64,000 nucleotides of DNA, from the NCBI GenBank assembly GCA_017937095.1, contig JAGBEG010000010.1:310001-374000 (forward strand), in the 5' to 3' direction. Shown piece by piece: positions 1 through 8,810 of the stretch. The translations under genes and the position numbers were made by a program. Every line of letters begins with the position of its first letter. The first letter of the stretch is position 1. This DNA is from Roseburia sp. Lineage in GTDB: Bacteria; Bacillota; Clostridia; Lachnospirales; Lachnospiraceae. The notes under the pieces are model-generated. The model was given only the letters and a program-made list of their open reading frames with translations. It made no database searches and was not told the DNA's origin.

Positions 1-240
1 AATATGGTCAACACCGATAAGATCATCAGCATTATTTCTTCCGATTCCGCGCCGGCAAAGCGCCTGATCCAGAAGGGCAAGGAGCAGGAGACCTTAATTG
101 ACGCGACGCAGGGCAGGCGGACGAAGAGTGTCATATTTACGGAGAATAACAAAATCATTTTATCAGCATTACAGCCGGAGACACTTGCCGGCAGATTTAA
201 CGGTAATGCCGCAGAGGTTTGTGATGACGCGAAAGAATAA
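1..240 (+). CDS. remA: Extracellular matrix regulator RemA (DUF370), 5' end cut off by window
   Basis: RemA is a small DNA-binding protein that activates matrix and osmoprotection genes in Bacillus; in Clostridia its targets are largely unknown. The visible part contains the family core: I-S-I-I-S-S-D-S-A-P-A-K-R, then DATQGRRT and ILSALQPET. Bacillus RemA has about 10 more residues before the first Met seen here, and the codon before that Met (Asn) is also conserved, so the real start lies left of the window and the ATG at 4 is internal. The stop overlaps the gmk start by 17 bases. The remA-gmk-rpoZ order is typical of Firmicutes. Family call is firm; function in this organism is inferred. 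Confidence 0.9.
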   Translation, partial: NMVNTDKIISIISSDSAPAKRLIQKGKEQETLIDATQGRRTKSVIFTENNKIILSALQPETLAGRFNGNAAEVCDDAKE

Positions 241-868
241 AGGAATTTTGACAGTGGTATCCGGTTTTTCCGGTGCGGGAAAAGGTACGATCATGAAGGA
301 ACTGCTCGCAAAGTATGGGCAGAATTACGCGCTTTCCATATCGGCGACAACGCGTGCGCCAAGACCCGGCGAGACGGACGGCGTGGAGTATTTTTTTAAG
401 AGCCGCGGGGAGTTTGAACAGATGATCGCGGACGGCGAGCTGATTGAATATGCGCAGTATGTAGGCAATTATTACGGCACGCCGAAGGCATATGTCAAAA
501 AGCAGCTTGAGGCTGGAAGGGACGTTATTTTAGAGATTGAGATTCAGGGCGCGCTTAAGGTGCGAAAGCAGTTTCCGGACGCGCTGCTGCTCTTTGTGAC
601 GCCGCCTAGCGCCGATGAATTAAAAAAGCGTCTCATCGGGCGCGGCACAGAGTCCATGGAAGTCATCGAGAACCGTCTGGCGCGGGCGCTTGAGGAGGCA
701 GAGGGACTGGAGGAGTACGATTATCTGGTGGTCAACGATGTGCTTGAAGAGTGCGTCGAGGAAGTTCACGGGATCATCCAGAATGAGCGCTACCGCGTAT
801 CGCGCAATGCAGATAATATCAGAGAAATGAGAGAAGAGCTGAAAGGCTTCACGCATCGGCAGGACTAA
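224..868 (+). CDS. gmk: Guanylate kinase
   Basis: Converts GMP plus ATP to GDP in the cytosol, in purine salvage and (p)ppGpp control. The P-loop is at about residues 14-22 (GFSGAGKGT), followed by the GMP-binding segment SATTRAPRPGE and the YYGTPK motif. I start at the ATG at 224, giving 214 residues, the usual size. The same frame is open upstream to 98, but that would add 42 unrelated residues read through remA. The start lies within the 3' end of remA, with AGAGG just upstream, so the two genes are probably translationally coupled. It is followed 30 bases later by rpoZ. Confidence 0.96.
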   Translation: MTRKNKGILTVVSGFSGAGKGTIMKELLAKYGQNYALSISATTRAPRPGETDGVEYFFKSRGEFEQMIADGELIEYAQYVGNYYGTPKAYVKKQLEAGRDVILEIEIQGALKVRKQFPDALLLFVTPPSADELKKRLIGRGTESMEVIENRLARALEEAEGLEEYDYLVVNDVLEECVEEVHGIIQNERYRVSRNADNIREMREELKGFTHRQD

Positions 869-898
869 TAGCCGTCCGCGCAGGAAAGGAGATTTATT

Positions 899-1147
899 AT
901 GATACATCCATCTTATGTAGAGTTAATGAAGGTAGTCAACGACGGAGTGGAAATCGGCGAGGAGCCGGTAGTCAACAGCCGTTATTCAATCGTGATCGCG
1001 ACTGCAAAGCGCGCGCGTCAGATTATCGCAGGAGACGAACCGATGGCGGATAAGGTTACCTGTCCGAAGCCATTGTCGATTGCGGTCGAAGAGCTGTATG
1101 AGGGAAAGGTCAAGATCGTCCCGGAAGCAGCAGAGGAAGAGGAATAG
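899..1147 (+). CDS. rpoZ: RNA polymerase omega subunit
   Basis: Omega helps assemble and stabilise the beta' subunit of RNA polymerase. The 82-residue product starts MIHPSYVELM and carries the conserved NSRYSIVIATAKRARQI helix, followed by an acidic Glu-rich tail (ends EAAEEEE). A clean AAAGGAG ribosome site precedes the ATG. It follows gmk directly, the standard gmk-rpoZ arrangement, and a strong intrinsic terminator sits about 25 bases past its stop, so remA-gmk-rpoZ appears to end as a transcription unit here. Confidence 0.93.
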   Translation: MIHPSYVELMKVVNDGVEIGEEPVVNSRYSIVIATAKRARQIIAGDEPMADKVTCPKPLSIAVEELYEGKVKIVPEAAEEEE

Positions 1148-1171
1148 GCAGTTTGATATACATGAATCAGG

Positions 1172-1199
1172 AAAGGATGATAGGTCTATCATCCTTTTT
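1172..1199 (+). terminator. Rho-independent terminator after rpoZ
   Basis: Perfect 11-bp stem (AAAGGATGATA at 1172-1182 with TATCATCCTTT at 1187-1197), GGTC loop, and a T run to 1199. It ends the remA-gmk-rpoZ unit, though rimO begins only 30 bases later and may be reached by readthrough. Confidence 0.9.
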
Positions 1200-1228
1200 G
1201 GCGTTCATTTAGAATGATGGAGACAAGA

Positions 1229-2569
1229 ATGAAGTTATTATTTATTTCCCTGGGTTGTGACAAGAATCTTGTGGACACTGAGTTCATGCTGGGCATGATC
1301 CGGGACGCAGGCGGCATCGGCGGCGAACCGATCGTGATGACGGACGATGAGTATGAAGCGGACATCATCATCATCAATACCTGCTGTTTTATTAACGACG
1401 CCAAGGAGGAGAGCATCAACACGATCCTTGAGATGGCAGAGCATAAGAAGGACGCCGCGCTAAAGGCGCTGATCGTGACCGGATGTCTTGCACAGCGCTA
1501 TCAGGATGAGATTCGAAAGGAAATCCCGGAGGTCGATGCGATTCTCGGTACGAACTCCTATGAGGATATTGTCAATGCAATCAAAAAGGCGGTGTCCGGC
1601 GAGTTCTACGAGAATTTTAAGACGCTCGAGGGATTGCCGCACATTACGACAAAGCGGAGCGTGACGACGGGAGGACATTTCGCACATCTTAAGATTGCGG
1701 AGGGCTGCAACAAGCGCTGTACCTACTGTATCATCCCTTATATCCGGGGCAGTTACCGGAGCGTTCCGATGGAGGAGCTTATCGAACAGGCGAAGGAGCT
1801 TGTCGCGGGCGGCGTCAAAGAACTGATTCTTGTCGCACAGGAGACGACGCTTTACGGAATCGACCTTTATGGAGAGAAATCGCTTCACAAGCTTCTTAAT
1901 GCATTAAGCGAGATCCCGGGGCTTTTCTGGATACGTGTTATGTATTGCTATCCGGAAGAAATTTACGATGAACTGATCGATACCATTGCAACGAATGAGA
2001 AGGTCTGTCATTATCTGGATCTGCCGATCCAGCACGCCAGCGATGCAATGTTAAAGCGCATGGGACGGCGCACGGGCAAGGATGATCTCGTTTCCATCAT
2101 CACAAAACTGCGGGAGCGCATTCCCGATATTGCGCTGCGCACAACGCTGATCTGCGGTTTCCCGGGGGAGACGGAGGAGATGCATGAGGAACTGATGCAG
2201 TTTATCAACGACATGGAGTTCGACCGTTTAGGCGCATTTACCTATTCGCCGGAGGAGGGAACGCCCGCGGCGGAGTTTCCCGACCAGCTTTCTGAGGAGG
2301 TAAAGAAGGAGTGGCAGGCAGATGTCATGGAGCTTCAGGAGGAAATCATTTCCGATAAGAATGAGGAGATGACAGGCAGAGAGCTTTATGTATTTATCGA
2401 GGGCAAGGTGAGCGATGAGAACGCCTATATCGGACGCACCTACCGGGATGCGCCGGATGTGGACGGCTACATTTTTATCAACACAGATGAGGAACTGATG
2501 ACCGGTGACATTGTACGTACCCGCGTGACCGGGGCGTATGAATATGATCTGATAGGAGAATTGATATGA
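1229..2569 (+). CDS. rimO: Ribosomal protein S12 methylthiotransferase RimO
   Basis: Radical-SAM enzyme that adds a methylthio group to the conserved Asp of ribosomal protein S12. The N-terminal UPF0004 domain has three cluster Cys (about 10, 52-53 and 86), the radical-SAM CxxxCxxC is at about 160/164/167 (CNKRCTYC), and a TRAM domain closes the protein. I choose the ATG at 1229 because GGAG lies 6 bases upstream and the product then starts MKLLFISLGCDKN like the family; an in-frame ATG at 1214 has no ribosome site. It overlaps pgsA by 4 bases (ATGA), so the two are coupled. The MiaB paralogue is the main alternative, but the start and the SLGCDKN motif favour RimO. Confidence 0.93.
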   Translation: MKLLFISLGCDKNLVDTEFMLGMIRDAGGIGGEPIVMTDDEYEADIIIINTCCFINDAKEESINTILEMAEHKKDAALKALIVTGCLAQRYQDEIRKEIPEVDAILGTNSYEDIVNAIKKAVSGEFYENFKTLEGLPHITTKRSVTTGGHFAHLKIAEGCNKRCTYCIIPYIRGSYRSVPMEELIEQAKELVAGGVKELILVAQETTLYGIDLYGEKSLHKLLNALSEIPGLFWIRVMYCYPEEIYDELIDTIATNEKVCHYLDLPIQHASDAMLKRMGRRTGKDDLVSIITKLRERIPDIALRTTLICGFPGETEEMHEELMQFINDMEFDRLGAFTYSPEEGTPAAEFPDQLSEEVKKEWQADVMELQEEIISDKNEEMTGRELYVFIEGKVSDENAYIGRTYRDAPDVDGYIFINTDEELMTGDIVRTRVTGAYEYDLIGELI

Positions 2570-3108
2570 ATTTACCAAACAAATTAACGATTATGCGTGT
2601 GATCCTGATTCCGTTTTTTGTATTTTTCCTGCTCGCGCCTTATTTTGAAGGGTATGGAAATTACATTGCGGTAGCCATCTTTATCGTGGCAAGCCTCACG
2701 GACCTGCTGGACGGAAAGATTGCGAGAAAGTACAATCTTGTGACGAATTTCGGCAAATTTATGGACCCTCTGGCAGATAAGCTTTTAGTGTGCTCGGCGA
2801 TGATCTGTCTGATCGAGCTTGACCGTCTGGCGTCATGGATCGTCATTGTGATTATCGCGCGCGAGTTCATCATCAGCGGTTTCCGTCTGGTGGCATCTGA
2901 CAACGGCGTTGTGATTGCCGCAAGCTACTGGGGCAAGTTCAAGACGACCTTCCAGATGCTCATGGTCATCGTGCTGATTCTTGACATCCCGCATCCTGCA
3001 TTTGAGATTCTGGGCGTTGTCCTGACGTATGTTGCGCTGATTCTGACAATTGTCTCGCTGATTGATTATATCGCAAAGAATAAGGATGTATTAAAAGAGC
3101 AGAAATAA
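2566..3108 (+). CDS. pgsA: CDP-diacylglycerol-glycerol-3-phosphate 3-phosphatidyltransferase
   Basis: Makes phosphatidylglycerol phosphate, the committed step to phosphatidylglycerol and cardiolipin, in the cytoplasmic membrane. The CDP-alcohol phosphotransferase signature D-x2-DG-x2-AR-x8-G-x3-D-x3-D is complete at about residues 46-71 (starts DLLDG, ends DPLAD). There are about five hydrophobic helices in 180 residues, the usual length. The start codon overlaps the rimO stop. A rimO-pgsA-cinA order is common in Firmicutes. Confidence 0.94.
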   Translation: MNLPNKLTIMRVILIPFFVFFLLAPYFEGYGNYIAVAIFIVASLTDLLDGKIARKYNLVTNFGKFMDPLADKLLVCSAMICLIELDRLASWIVIVIIAREFIISGFRLVASDNGVVIAASYWGKFKTTFQMLMVIVLILDIPHPAFEILGVVLTYVALILTIVSLIDYIAKNKDVLKEQK

Positions 3109-3177
3109 ATCGGTAATAGTAACAGCAAAATGAGACAGAGCTGTCTTCGGATGGCAGACGATGGAAAGGAAAATAAA

Positions 3178-3708
3178 TTGTCGGTAAGAAAAAGTTTCGG
3201 CATAGAGCCGGTGGAGGAATCCTTAGAATATCTTGTTTATAAGTTGTTGAAGGAACGTCATTATACTTTAACTACCGCAGAATCTGCGACGGGCGGAATG
3301 ATCGCGTCGACGCTTATCAATGTGCCGGGGATTTCTGAGTTTTTTACGGAAGGCTACGTCACATATTCGGATGCTGCAAAGGTGAAGATGATTCATGTAA
3401 ATCCGGAGACGATTGAAAAATACGGCGTGGTGAGCAGCGAGACAGCCTGCGATATGGCAAGGTCTGCCGCCGGGACTGCCGGATGCGACGCGGCGCTCTC
3501 CGTGACAGGCGTCGCAGGACCGGACGGCGGCACGAAGGAGTGTCCGGTAGGGCTTATGTATATCGGCTGCTATCTGAAGGGAAAGACAGTGACAGAGCGT
3601 TATGTGTTCGAGCGAAACAGCCGGAGAGAGCGGCGGGAGGCTGCCACCGAGGCGGCGCTTTGTCTGTTGATCGCAATGCTTAAGGAGGATTCATTATGCG
3701 AATCATAG
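3178..3708 (+). CDS. CinA C-terminal domain, nicotinamide-nucleotide amidohydrolase type (PncC)
   Basis: This domain deamidates nicotinamide mononucleotide in the pyridine nucleotide cycle. The family core is present: TTAESATGGMIA near the start, GYVTYSDAAK, GVVSSETA and VTGVAGPDGGTKE. Firmicutes usually have full-length CinA of about 410 residues with an N-terminal MoaB-like domain; that domain is missing here. The start is uncertain: ATGs at 3130 and 3151 lack ribosome sites, while a TTG at 3178 has GGAAAGGA 7 bases upstream and gives 176 residues, close to stand-alone PncC. The first residues still resemble the linker of full CinA, which suggests loss of the N-terminal half. It overlaps rsmD by 13 bases. 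Confidence 0.8.
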   Translation: MSVRKSFGIEPVEESLEYLVYKLLKERHYTLTTAESATGGMIASTLINVPGISEFFTEGYVTYSDAAKVKMIHVNPETIEKYGVVSSETACDMARSAAGTAGCDAALSVTGVAGPDGGTKECPVGLMYIGCYLKGKTVTERYVFERNSRRERREAATEAALCLLIAMLKEDSLCES

Positions 3709-4247
3709 CGGGAACGGCGCGGAGTCTGCCGCTTAAGACGGCGGAAGGGCTGGACACCAGACCGACGACCGACCGGATCAAGGAGACATTATTCAATATC
3801 ATACAGGATGAGATACCGGGCAGTTATTTCCTTGATCTGTTCGCCGGAAGCGGGCAGATCGGACTTGAGGCGGTAAGCCGCGGCGCGCGTTATGCAGTCT
3901 TTGTGGACAGCGGCAAGAAGCCCGTTGCCTGCATTGAGGAGAATATCCGTTTTACGAAGTTCACAAAAGAGACGAAGGTCTATCCGACGGAGGTGCTTAG
4001 TGCGCTCCGCGCGATGGAGGGGAAATACCAGTTCGATATTATCTTTATGGACCCTCCCTACAAGAAGGGCATTGAGCAGGAAGTGCTTCGTTATCTGGCA
4101 TCGTCTTCACTGCTGAAAGAGGATACGCTGATCATCGTGGAAGCGGCGCTCGATACGGATTTTTCGTATCTCTCTGAATTTGGGCTGGAGTTTGTGCGGC
4201 TGAAAACCTATAAGACAAACGAACACGCATTTATCCGAAGAAAATAG
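3696..4247 (+). CDS. rsmD: 16S rRNA (guanine(966)-N(2))-methyltransferase RsmD
   Basis: Methylates G966 of 16S rRNA using S-adenosylmethionine. The product has 183 residues: the SAM-binding loop DLFAGSGQIGLEA at about 47-59 and the catalytic DPPY at 119-122. It overlaps the CinA gene and is followed by coaD, matching Bacillus ylbH-ylbI. A GGAGG site lies within the end of the CinA gene. Confidence 0.94.
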   Translation: MRIIAGTARSLPLKTAEGLDTRPTTDRIKETLFNIIQDEIPGSYFLDLFAGSGQIGLEAVSRGARYAVFVDSGKKPVACIEENIRFTKFTKETKVYPTEVLSALRAMEGKYQFDIIFMDPPYKKGIEQEVLRYLASSSLLKEDTLIIVEAALDTDFSYLSEFGLEFVRLKTYKTNEHAFIRRK

Positions 4248-4305
4248 ACGTGGTTCTGAATGAACATTTTTCGGCAGAGCATTTTGCCAAAACAGGAGGA
4301 AACCT

Positions 4306-4791
4306 ATGAAACGAGCAATTTACCCGGGAAGCTTTGACCCTCTGACCCTTGGACATGTAGATATCATCGAGCGCGCGTCGAGAATCGTGGACGAGCTGGT
4401 GGTCGGCGTGCTCAACAACAGCGCAAAAAATTCGTTGTTTTCTCTGGACGAACGTGTTAGTATGATAAAAGAGATGACGGATTCTATGCCGAACGTCACG
4501 GTATCGTCCTTTGACGGCTTGTTAGTTGATTATATGAAGGAAATCGACGCGACGATCATTGTGAGAGGACTCCGGGCTGTGACCGACTTCGAATACGAGC
4601 TTCAGATCGCGCAGACGAATCATGTGGAGAATCCCGATGTCGAGACGATTTTTCTGACGACAAGCCTGCAGTATTCTTATTTAAGCTCAACGATTGTCAA
4701 GGAATTTGCATCCTACGGCGGCGATCTTACGAAGTTTGTTCCGGCAAGATTCATTGACAGAATATACGAGAAATATCACATCTCAAAATAA
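4306..4791 (+). CDS. coaD: Pantetheine-phosphate adenylyltransferase
   Basis: Transfers AMP to 4'-phosphopantetheine, the fourth step of coenzyme A synthesis. The nucleotidyltransferase T/HxGH motif is present ([10 protein letters not shown] near residue 8), and so are [12 protein letters not shown] and the C-terminal [11 protein letters not shown]. The length of 161 residues is standard. Its neighbours rsmD and, inverted, ylbJ mirror the Bacillus ylbH-ylbI-ylbJ locus. Confidence 0.96.
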   Translation: MKRAIYPGSFDPLTLGHVDIIERASRIVDELVVGVLNNSAKNSLFSLDERVSMIKEMTDSMPNVTVSSFDGLLVDYMKEIDATIIVRGLRAVTDFEYELQIAQTNHVENPDVETIFLTTSLQYSYLSSTIVKEFASYGGDLTKFVPARFIDRIYEKYHISK

Positions 4792-4801
4792 GGAGAAGCT
4801 T

Positions 4802-5422
4802 ATGGCAAGTAGAATAGAACAGATTATAGAAGAGATTGAGGAGTATATTGACAATTGTAAGCCGCAGACATTTTCTTCTTCTAAGATCATTGTGAACCGG
4901 GAAGAGATGGAAGAGCTGTTAAATGAGCTTCGTGTCAAGACTCCGGAGGAAATCAAGCGCTACCAGAAGATTATCAGTAATAAGGAAGCTATTTTAGCTG
5001 ACGCGCAGGCGAAGGCGGATGCGATTATCGCACAGGCACAGGTCAAGACGGACGAGCTTGTCAGCGAGCATCAGATCATGCAACAGGCATATGCGCAGGC
5101 GAATGAGGTCGTCATGATTGCAACGAAGCAGGCGCAGGAGATTCTGGACAACGCGACAAATGACGCCAATAATATCCGCATGGGCGCGATGCAGTACACC
5201 GACGATATCCTGCGGAATCTCGAGAATACGATTTCTCATTCCATGGATGCGGCGAAGGCGCGCCACGATGCATATATGAGCTCTTTACAGGGCTTCCTTG
5301 ACGTGGTGACGACGAACCGTGCAGAACTGAATCCGACAGCCGAGGAACCGGCGCCAAAGAAAGAAGAGCCGAAGGCGGAGGAGCTTCCGAAGATTGAGAT
5401 CACTTCGGATATGCTGGGCTAG
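4802..5422 (+). CDS. Coiled-coil protein, ATP-synthase-subunit-like annotation class
   Basis: A 206-residue soluble protein with no clear catalytic motif. After a short N-terminal segment (MASRIEQIIEEIEEYID), residues 60-180 are a long Ala/Gln/Glu-rich helix with heptad character, and the last 30 residues are a Pro/Glu/Lys linker ending KIEITSDMLG. Such proteins are often named V-type or F-type ATPase subunit by coil similarity, but no ATPase genes lie nearby, so I do not accept that. The N-terminal part recalls DivIVA-like scaffolds only weakly. It sits 10 bases after coaD with an AGGAG site, a neighbourhood seen across Lachnospiraceae. Function unknown. Confidence 0.75.
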   Translation: MASRIEQIIEEIEEYIDNCKPQTFSSSKIIVNREEMEELLNELRVKTPEEIKRYQKIISNKEAILADAQAKADAIIAQAQVKTDELVSEHQIMQQAYAQANEVVMIATKQAQEILDNATNDANNIRMGAMQYTDDILRNLENTISHSMDAAKARHDAYMSSLQGFLDVVTTNRAELNPTAEEPAPKKEEPKAEELPKIEITSDMLG

Positions 5423-5514
5423 TGTAGTGATACATTTACTTCCAACTAATGAAGTAGGATGAGTTTTGGTCTGCAAGGCAGCACCGTCCGGTCCTGCAGA
5501 GGAGACAGTGCATG

Positions 5515-6438
5515 TCAGAGCGGAAACAGGAGTGTGACGCAGGCTGCAAGAGCCCCGGACACTGCGGTAAGCAGCAGCTTTGCGAGGCAGTACTTTTTCA
5601 GTGACAACCCGGTGCCGCAGATCATGGAATTTGTCTGCGCGATACCGGAGAGACCGCCGAATGCGGTAAAAGCCATTGCAAGGATGTATTGCGTCTTCTG
5701 GTCTAAGCCGGAGGCAGGGAGCATGCCGATTCCGTTGGTAAGCTCGGTAAATCCGGTGAGCACGAGCCTGGCAATGGGAGGAAGCGGAAGCTTTCCTGTC
5801 ATCGAGGCGATCATGGAAAACAGCATAATATAGCCACCGAGTCTGGTCAATGTTTCAAAACCATTCATGATACCGGCATCTATGATTTTAAAATTCATTT
5901 GAGATCCTGATGCCGGTATTTTTTCTGCCATGGCCGTGCGCGTATTTTTTTCACCGCAGACAAGCAGAAGGAGAAGCGGCGGCACATACAAAATCAGCAG
6001 GCTTATGACGGAAAGCTGCGGCAGTTTCAACTGACCGCACAGGATAAAGCTCGTGATAAAGACAGGGCTGATATTGTTGGTGACGACGAAGAGAAGATCC
6101 GCTTCCTTTTTTTTTAATCTGTCGCACTTTAACAGTTCCGCGCAGTTCTTGCTTCCCATCGGAAAGCCGAAGAGAAATCCGGTGAGGAGTACGAAAGCGC
6201 CGTTGTCGCTGACGGGAAACACCTTCTTTAGGAGCGGCGAAAACAGCCGGTTGATATATTGCAGATAATTGGAATAGATTAAAACATTTGAAAGAATCGC
6301 AAAGGGAAGCAGCGTCGGGAGAACCCGCTCATACCACAGAAGTAACCCCTTCGCCGCGGCTTCTACCGCGTCTTTCGGGAAGAACAGTATGTAACCGGTA
6401 AAAATCATTAAAGATAAGAATATCATTTTCTTTTTCAT
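5515..6438 (-). CDS. ylbJ: Sporulation integral membrane protein YlbJ-like (nucleoside-recognition/Gate domain)
   Basis: A 307-residue membrane protein with about eight hydrophobic segments. Family marks are the early YERVLPTLLPFAILSN, then LLTGFLFGFPMGSKN, TNNISPVFI and the C-terminal FGGLSGIAQTNSM repeat of the Gate fold. In Bacillus YlbJ is made in the mother cell and is needed for spore cortex and heat resistance; no other sporulation gene is in this window, so that role is inferred. In Bacillus the gene runs with coaD; here it is reversed relative to coaD and diverges from pepD with only 30 bases between. No strong ribosome site is visible before the ATG. Confidence 0.82.
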   Translation of the reverse strand: MKKKMIFLSLMIFTGYILFFPKDAVEAAAKGLLLWYERVLPTLLPFAILSNVLIYSNYLQYINRLFSPLLKKVFPVSDNGAFVLLTGFLFGFPMGSKNCAELLKCDRLKKKEADLLFVVTNNISPVFITSFILCGQLKLPQLSVISLLILYVPPLLLLLVCGEKNTRTAMAEKIPASGSQMNFKIIDAGIMNGFETLTRLGGYIMLFSMIASMTGKLPLPPIARLVLTGFTELTNGIGMLPASGLDQKTQYILAMAFTAFGGLSGIAQTNSMICGTGLSLKKYCLAKLLLTAVSGALAACVTLLFPL

Positions 6439-6468
6439 ACTAAACTATATTATTAACAGGAGGCTTCT

Positions 6469-7932
6469 ATGAGTAAATTGGAGGAATTAAAAGGATTGCA
6501 GTTACAGTCGCAGAAGGTATTTGACTATTTTGAGCAGATAGCCGCGATACCGCACGGCTCGAGGAATACGAAGAAAATCAGCGATTACCTTGTAAATTTT
6601 GCAAAAGAGCACGACCTTGTCTCTTACCAGGATGAAGCGAACAATGTCATCATCGTACAGGAGGCGACGGCAGGCTATGAGGATGCAGATACGATCATCA
6701 TTCAGGGGCATATGGACATGGTGTGCGAGAAGGAGAACGGTTGTGACATCGACTTTGAGAAAGACGGCTTAAGGCTCTATGTGGACGGTGATTTTCTGAA
6801 AGCGGAGGGAACGACGCTCGGAGGCGATGACGGTATTGCTGTTGCCTATGCGCTTGCTATCATGGGCTCGCCGGAGATTGCGCATCCGCGCCTTGAGGTC
6901 GTGATTACGGTTGACGAAGAGATTGGCATGTTAGGCGCTGAGGAAATCGATCTTTCCATGTTAAAGGGGCATAAGCTGCTAAATATCGACTCCGATGTGG
7001 AGGGGCATTTCCTGACGAGCTGCGCGGGCGGTATGACGGTCGAGACGGTGATTCCGGTAGAGCATATCACACAGAAAGGGCTTCCGGTAACGCTTACCGT
7101 CACAGGTCTGTGCGGCGGTCACTCGGGAAGCGAAATTGACAAGGAGCACGCGAATGCCAACATCGTGATGGGACGCGTGTTAAAATATGTTTCCGACCGC
7201 ATCGAGCTTGGCGTGACGGCGCTTGCCGGAGGCTTAAAGGACAATGCGATTCCGCGCGAGTGCGTGGCAGAGCTTTTGATACCGGAGGAGAAAAAAGAGG
7301 AGTTCCTTTCCTGTACCCGGAAGGTGGAAGCAGAGCTTAAGAAGGAATTTGCGTCGGCGGATGCGGGAATCTGCCTTGTGGTGGAATTTGGCGAAACGAA
7401 GCAGACAGAAATTCTTTCCTACAACGCGATGGCACGTGTGATCTTTTATCTGCGCAACGTGCCAAACGGCGTGCAGCATATGAGCCAGGTCATGACCGGA
7501 CTGGTCGAGACGTCCTTAAATCTCGGTATTCTGGAGTTGAAAGAGGACGGCTTGTATGCCACCTCTTCGGTCAGAAGCAGCGTGTCGACCAGAAAAGAGG
7601 ACTTACGAGACCGTCTGGAGCATATCGCAGAGTTTTTGGGCGGCGAGATTTCCGTGAGCGGAGACTATCCGGCATGGGAATATAAGGCGGATTCCGAAAT
7701 CAGAGATACCATCAGCGCCGTATACGAGGAGCTGTTTGGGGAGGAGCCGGTATTCGAGGCGATTCATGCGGGGCTGGAGTGCGGTATTCTCTCCGGCAAG
7801 ATCAAGGATCTGGACTGCGTTTCCTTCGGACCGAATAATTATGATATTCACACGCCAAAGGAGCGCCTTTCTATTTCCTCTACGGAGAAGGTATGGAAGC
7901 TTTTGGTAGAATTTTTAAGAAGAAGTAAATAA
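6469..7932 (+). CDS. pepD: Aminoacyl-histidine dipeptidase (PepD, M20 family)
   Basis: Zinc exopeptidase cleaving Xaa-His and other dipeptides in the cytosol. Metal-site motifs are visible in order: HMDMVCEK near residue 83, GGDDGIAVAY near 118, the catalytic VDEEIGMLG near 148, and GLCGGHSGSEI near 220, with a C-terminal ECGI segment. At 487 residues it is full length for the family. GGAGG precedes the ATG. Its promoter probably lies inside the divergent ylbJ gene because the gap is too short. Confidence 0.93.
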   Translation: MSKLEELKGLQLQSQKVFDYFEQIAAIPHGSRNTKKISDYLVNFAKEHDLVSYQDEANNVIIVQEATAGYEDADTIIIQGHMDMVCEKENGCDIDFEKDGLRLYVDGDFLKAEGTTLGGDDGIAVAYALAIMGSPEIAHPRLEVVITVDEEIGMLGAEEIDLSMLKGHKLLNIDSDVEGHFLTSCAGGMTVETVIPVEHITQKGLPVTLTVTGLCGGHSGSEIDKEHANANIVMGRVLKYVSDRIELGVTALAGGLKDNAIPRECVAELLIPEEKKEEFLSCTRKVEAELKKEFASADAGICLVVEFGETKQTEILSYNAMARVIFYLRNVPNGVQHMSQVMTGLVETSLNLGILELKEDGLYATSSVRSSVSTRKEDLRDRLEHIAEFLGGEISVSGDYPAWEYKADSEIRDTISAVYEELFGEEPVFEAIHAGLECGILSGKIKDLDCVSFGPNNYDIHTPKERLSISSTEKVWKLLVEFLRRSK

Positions 7933-7954
7933 AGCAGAGAAATAAAAGGAAGCT

Positions 7955-8797
7955 ATGAATTTAAGACATATCCGTTTGTTACTGTTACTGTTTGCCGCGA
8001 TATTGTGGAATGTTCTTCTGACCGGATATATCGAGGAGAGGACACTGCAGATAAACTGTTTTTCCTATGAGATTGCTTACCGGAATCTCAGGGATCATCA
8101 GGTGGGCGAAGAAGTGTTTGACGCTTTTTATGAGGCGGCGGATGCGGATATGGAGAAGTTCTCGGAGCTGCTTGCGATGTATTTTGCGACCGGGGATACG
8201 GTGACGGATGTGGATGTCCTCGAAAGAGACATTGCATTTGTCAAAAAGTATAAACGGGAGGATTTCGATTGTATCAAGGGATATGTCTATGCCGTCTGGA
8301 ACGACCTTGCGCGGTTCCCGGTAGGAGCGGTGCAGTCGGATGAGGAAGCGACGGTGAATTTCTCGGATAGCTGGATGCAGAGCCGTACCTTCGGCGGCGA
8401 CAGAGGGCACGAGGGCTGCGATATCATGGCTTCGGTCGATACGCGGGGAATTTATCCTGTCTACAGTGCGACGGACGGCGTCGTCGAGCAGATCGGCTGG
8501 CTGCGTCTCGGCGGTTACCGGATCGGAATAAGGAGCGAATCCGGCGCTTATTTTTACTATGCGCATCTCGCGGAATATGCGAAGGAGTTCGAAATCGGCG
8601 AGGAGGTTTCTGCAGGAACGTTTCTCGGCTATATGGGCGACACCGGCTACAGCGATGTGCCGGGAACGACGGGAAATTTTCCGGTGCATCTGCATTTCGG
8701 CGTCTATTTAAACGACCGCGACGGGAAGGAGTTCTCCGTCAATTCCTACCCGGTGGCACGCTATCTGTGGGAACGGCAAAAGAAGCAATTAGAATAA
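7955..8797 (+). CDS. M23 (LytM-type) peptidoglycan endopeptidase, membrane anchored
   Basis: Predicted zinc endopeptidase that cuts peptide crosslinks of the cell wall. Residues 6-24 form an uncleaved signal anchor (IRLLLLLFAAILWNVLLTG). The LytM domain covers about 125-275 and keeps all ligands: H-x3-D in GHEGCDIM, YYAHL, and the HxH in HLHFGVYL, so it should be active. Residues 25-120 have no recognised fold. It is 23 bases after pepD and 13 before the pseudouridine synthase, so probably co-transcribed. The physiological target is not evident. Confidence 0.88.
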   Translation: MNLRHIRLLLLLFAAILWNVLLTGYIEERTLQINCFSYEIAYRNLRDHQVGEEVFDAFYEAADADMEKFSELLAMYFATGDTVTDVDVLERDIAFVKKYKREDFDCIKGYVYAVWNDLARFPVGAVQSDEEATVNFSDSWMQSRTFGGDRGHEGCDIMASVDTRGIYPVYSATDGVVEQIGWLRLGGYRIGIRSESGAYFYYAHLAEYAKEFEIGEEVSAGTFLGYMGDTGYSDVPGTTGNFPVHLHFGVYLNDRDGKEFSVNSYPVARYLWERQKKQLE

Positions 8798-8810
8798 AGG
8801 AGAAGCGTCT

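Noticed and set aside
98-223. 42-codon extension of gmk to the ATG at 98
   Set aside because: It is read through remA in another frame, lacks a ribosome site, and has no family resemblance; the gmk homology begins at 224.
7985-8695. 236-codon antisense frame opposite the M23 peptidase gene
   Set aside because: Shadow frame from G/C-rich codons; the M23 motifs lie on the plus strand.
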